From Rhizobium sp. P40RR-XXII (GTDB lineage: Bacteria; Pseudomonadota; Alphaproteobacteria; Rhizobiales; Rhizobiaceae): 64,000 bases of DNA. Below are positions 62,333 to 64,000 of the stretch, one piece after another. The notes under the pieces were generated by a model. That model saw nothing but the letters and a program-made list of their open reading frames with translations, was not told the DNA's origin and did no database searches. The stretch's first letter is position 1. Each line of letters begins with the position of its first letter. The stretch covers positions 43,848 to 107,847 of the forward strand of contig NZ_JABAII010000023.1 of assembly GCF_012641405.1 (NCBI RefSeq), in the 5' to 3' direction. The position numbers were made by a program, and so were the translations under genes.

Positions 62333-62899
62333 ATGCGCTTTTTCTTTGTCGCTGGAATACTGATGCTGACTGCGGGGACCGCGCTTGCGGGCCTTTCCGA
62401 AGATATAACGACCTGCAAAACCGAGCCGGATTCGCTGAAGCGTCTGACTTGCTTCGACGCTATCAAAGTGGGCGAAGCTCAATCCTCAAGACCGACCGAC
62501 CAACCAAAAGCCGCAGCGCCGATTACCTTGGTGAATGCAAGATTGTTGCTACAGGAAAAAGATCTTAGGAAGCGAATTTACAGCCCAAGGGTTGAATTAA
62601 TCCCCAGTTTCCGGAATGGCACGAAAAAGACAGTCGTTGCCATCGAGCATACCATGGCAATTACCGATGCTTTCGGCGACGAGATCATCGAAGGGAAATC
62701 GAAGCTCGACATCAAAATACCTCCCGGCAAAACCATCGAAAGCGAGCTTTTCTATTCTTGGGAGGACAACCAATTCATTCAAGATGAACCGTTCGATAAA
62801 CTCTTGGGGCCGGTTAAGACCGGCGTAGCGAGGGCCACCCTCATTGTAACCAAGGCGGTATTTTCCGACGGAACGACCGAGACTTATCAGGAGCTGTAG
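62333..62899 (+). CDS. Secreted protein of unknown function
   Basis: 188 aa from the ATG at 62333 after GGGGGAG. Signal peptide FFFVAGILMLTAGTALAG (about 3-20), then C-x(n)-C segment ITTCKTEPDSLKRLTCFDAI, a pattern seen at the start of several secreted Gram-negative proteins (a two-Cys helical hairpin). The remainder is a beta domain (ITLVNARLLLQEKD, VVAIEHTMAITDAFGDEI). Function unknown. Confidence 0.65.
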   Translation: MRFFFVAGILMLTAGTALAGLSEDITTCKTEPDSLKRLTCFDAIKVGEAQSSRPTDQPKAAAPITLVNARLLLQEKDLRKRIYSPRVELIPSFRNGTKKTVVAIEHTMAITDAFGDEIIEGKSKLDIKIPPGKTIESELFYSWEDNQFIQDEPFDKLLGPVKTGVARATLIVTKAVFSDGTTETYQEL

Positions 62900-63037
62900 C
62901 TTCATTGGTCGCTGAGCGCATTTTCAAGACGGTGAGATGCCGGAAGCTTACCTGTCGTGCGAATATTTCCGCTTGTTCGTCTTATCGATCGAATCGGCTA
63001 CCCTCTCGTCGTCAGTCCTCACGCTCGGAGGTAAAAG

Positions 63038-63247
63038 ATGCCGTTTAAGGAAATCATTGGAGACAAGATCTTCCATACTTGTGATGTCTGCGGGACCAAA
63101 TTCCAGTTTGGGAGAAGCGTTTACCAAGGACGTTACGTTCCGGAAATAGACCGTACGCTTTGCAACGGGTGTGCTCCGCACCGCTGGGAAGCCAGTGGAG
63201 AAACTGTCGCCCTATTGAAGCGTCGCTTCAGCAAATCTGAAACTTAG
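63038..63247 (+). CDS. Small protein with two CxxC pairs (zinc-ribbon-like)
   Basis: 69 aa with GGAGG 6 nt upstream. HTCDVCGTKFQFG near residue 13 and TLCNGCAPHRW near residue 41 give two C-x2-C pairs about 27 apart, so a single zinc site is likely. Too short for enzymatic function. No family recognised. Confidence 0.6.
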   Translation: MPFKEIIGDKIFHTCDVCGTKFQFGRSVYQGRYVPEIDRTLCNGCAPHRWEASGETVALLKRRFSKSET

Positions 63248-63317
63248 CCTGTCATGCGAACCGCGCTACAACGCGGGGGTTGATTGGGCAGCATTTGAAG
63301 CCAGCGGGAGACCAGAG

Positions 63318-63605
63318 TTGAGCGATCATGATCCATCGAAATGGCGCTTTCGCAGCGTAGGCGAAATTAAGGTCGATACTTTGTATGACTGGGGCGTAAC
63401 AACTATTGCTCCACATAATGTCGCCATCCGCATAGGCTATGCGAAGTCACAGGCTGAATTAGATAAAGCCCATCGCACCGGCCGTTCACCAAACCAAATT
63501 CAGCTATCAATGAGCCCAGCGGCTGCAAAACAGTTTGCAGAACAGCTACTTCGATACGCTACGGCTCTGGAGGGTTCCGTGCCACCAAAAGACCGTCAGA
63601 ATTGA
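63318..63605 (+). CDS. Small protein of unknown function
   Basis: 95 aa from a TTG at 63318 with GGGAG 6-10 nt upstream; no ATG is available. A beta segment (TTIAPHNVAIRIGYA) is followed by a helix (MSPAAAKQFAEQLLRYATALE). No similarity recognised. In the following 63606-63867 only short doubtful frames were seen. Confidence 0.5.
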   Translation: MSDHDPSKWRFRSVGEIKVDTLYDWGVTTIAPHNVAIRIGYAKSQAELDKAHRTGRSPNQIQLSMSPAAAKQFAEQLLRYATALEGSVPPKDRQN

Positions 63606-63867
63606 CCATTGATTTCCGCTTCGAATCCCTTCGGAGGTGAGCCGAGCAGCCCCTACGACCAACGCTGTTCTCCAGGTTACGTTGGTCAAGACTCGCGCTG
63701 CCAACGCCGCCGCAGGTTGGACAGATCAAGAGGAAGAGCTTTCCTTCTCAGCTTTCCACGAGGGTATTGTCGGTATCGCTGGCTCGAAGTTTGTCGAGAC
63801 ATGGCAAAGATAGTCATTACGGGGGCGGATACTGATCGAGTTACGGTGATCAAGCGAACGACACCTT

Positions 63868-64000
63868 AGAGGCTGCCTCAAAAAGAGGTGGGTGATTTCA
63901 ACAGGTTATGATTCCTTCGGATTTGCGAGATTCGATGGAGACCACGATGGCCTGGACCAAAATCACCCGTCGGCAATATGCCCGGCGAACGGCACGCTAC
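63868..64000 (+). mobile_element. Start of an IS5-family (IS427-like) element, cut by the window edge
   Basis: The ATG at 63948 begins MAWTKITRRQYARRTARY, the standard N-terminus of IS427-group IS5 transposases, preceded by a likely terminal repeat region from about 63868 (AGAGGCTGCCTCAAAAAG). The rest is outside the window. Confidence 0.75.

Noticed and set aside
63606..63867. Short frames between 63606 and 63867
   Set aside because: Several overlapping frames of 58-86 codons with poor starts; none shows similarity or a credible ribosome site.
1..64000. CRISPR array, replication (repABC) or conjugation genes
   Set aside because: No regularly spaced short repeats, no Cas, Rep or Tra proteins were recognised.

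Overview
The window looks like accessory DNA from a Rhizobium/Agrobacterium/Ensifer-type alphaproteobacterium, probably a megaplasmid or chromid region. The grounds are a GTTC-N7-GTTC SOS box of the alphaproteobacterial type, protein sequences that read as rhizobial, a very high density of one-component regulators next to oxidoreductases, and many insertion-sequence (IS) remnants. No ribosomal, tRNA, replication or conjugation genes were seen.

Layout. 1-482: tail of a DUF3422 gene. 0.5-7.7 kb: a catabolic block with an Old-Yellow-Enzyme/FeS/FAD oxidoreductase, an Ldh2-type dehydrogenase, a small graveyard of IS21, IS30 and short-chain dehydrogenase (SDR) fragments, a LysR regulator, a DctA-type C4-dicarboxylate carrier and D-tartrate dehydratase (tarD). 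8-12.3 kb: a decayed luciferase-like monooxygenase, an aldo/keto reductase divergent from an AraC regulator, and a lactonase-like metallo-beta-lactamase. 12.7-20.2 kb: a leftward set (RND adaptor and pump, glutathione transferase, NmrA-like protein, TetR) divergent from a second TetR with a palindrome in between. 20.3-22.5 kb: fabF, an ftsZ 5' fragment and a truncated IS21. 22.5-28.2 kb: regulator/enzyme pairs (LysR + hydrolase; HxlR + atypical SDR) ending in an exact 1,067-bp tandem duplication. 28.2-36.4 kb: two apparently identical IS1111-group (IS110 family) elements flanking a block with a SnoaL-like protein, a hexapeptide protein, a MarR, an IS5 scrap, and a TetR-controlled flavoprotein/monooxygenase/methyltransferase set. 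36.6-53 kb: LysR, SDR, quinone-reductase-like and monooxygenase genes; four paralogous AraC regulators; and a run of exported alpha/beta hydrolases (two of them EHN-type epoxide hydrolases) with an MFS exporter, SnoaL, DUF305 and beta-propeller proteins. A palindromic 27-bp motif occurs three times in this block. 53-57.7 kb: M50 membrane protease, small ORFs, MFS exporter, broken serine hydrolase, membrane-anchored unknown. 57.9-61.1 kb: SOS-controlled imuA-imuB and a divergent SRAP (YedK) gene. 61.4-64 kb: small orphan genes and the start of an IS5-family element.

How it works together. Most of the block reads as detoxification and catabolism of small, often electrophilic or aromatic compounds: local sensors (LysR, AraC, TetR, MarR, HxlR) each sit beside one to three enzymes. 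Tartrate use (DctA import, TarD dehydration to oxaloacetate) is the only pathway that can be named with confidence. The most unusual material is the IS1111 pair, with a shared 15-bp reconstructed target and a tandem duplication that breaks exactly at the element tip; the three-copy palindrome; the four-AraC paralogue set; and the M50/MFS/small-ORF group.
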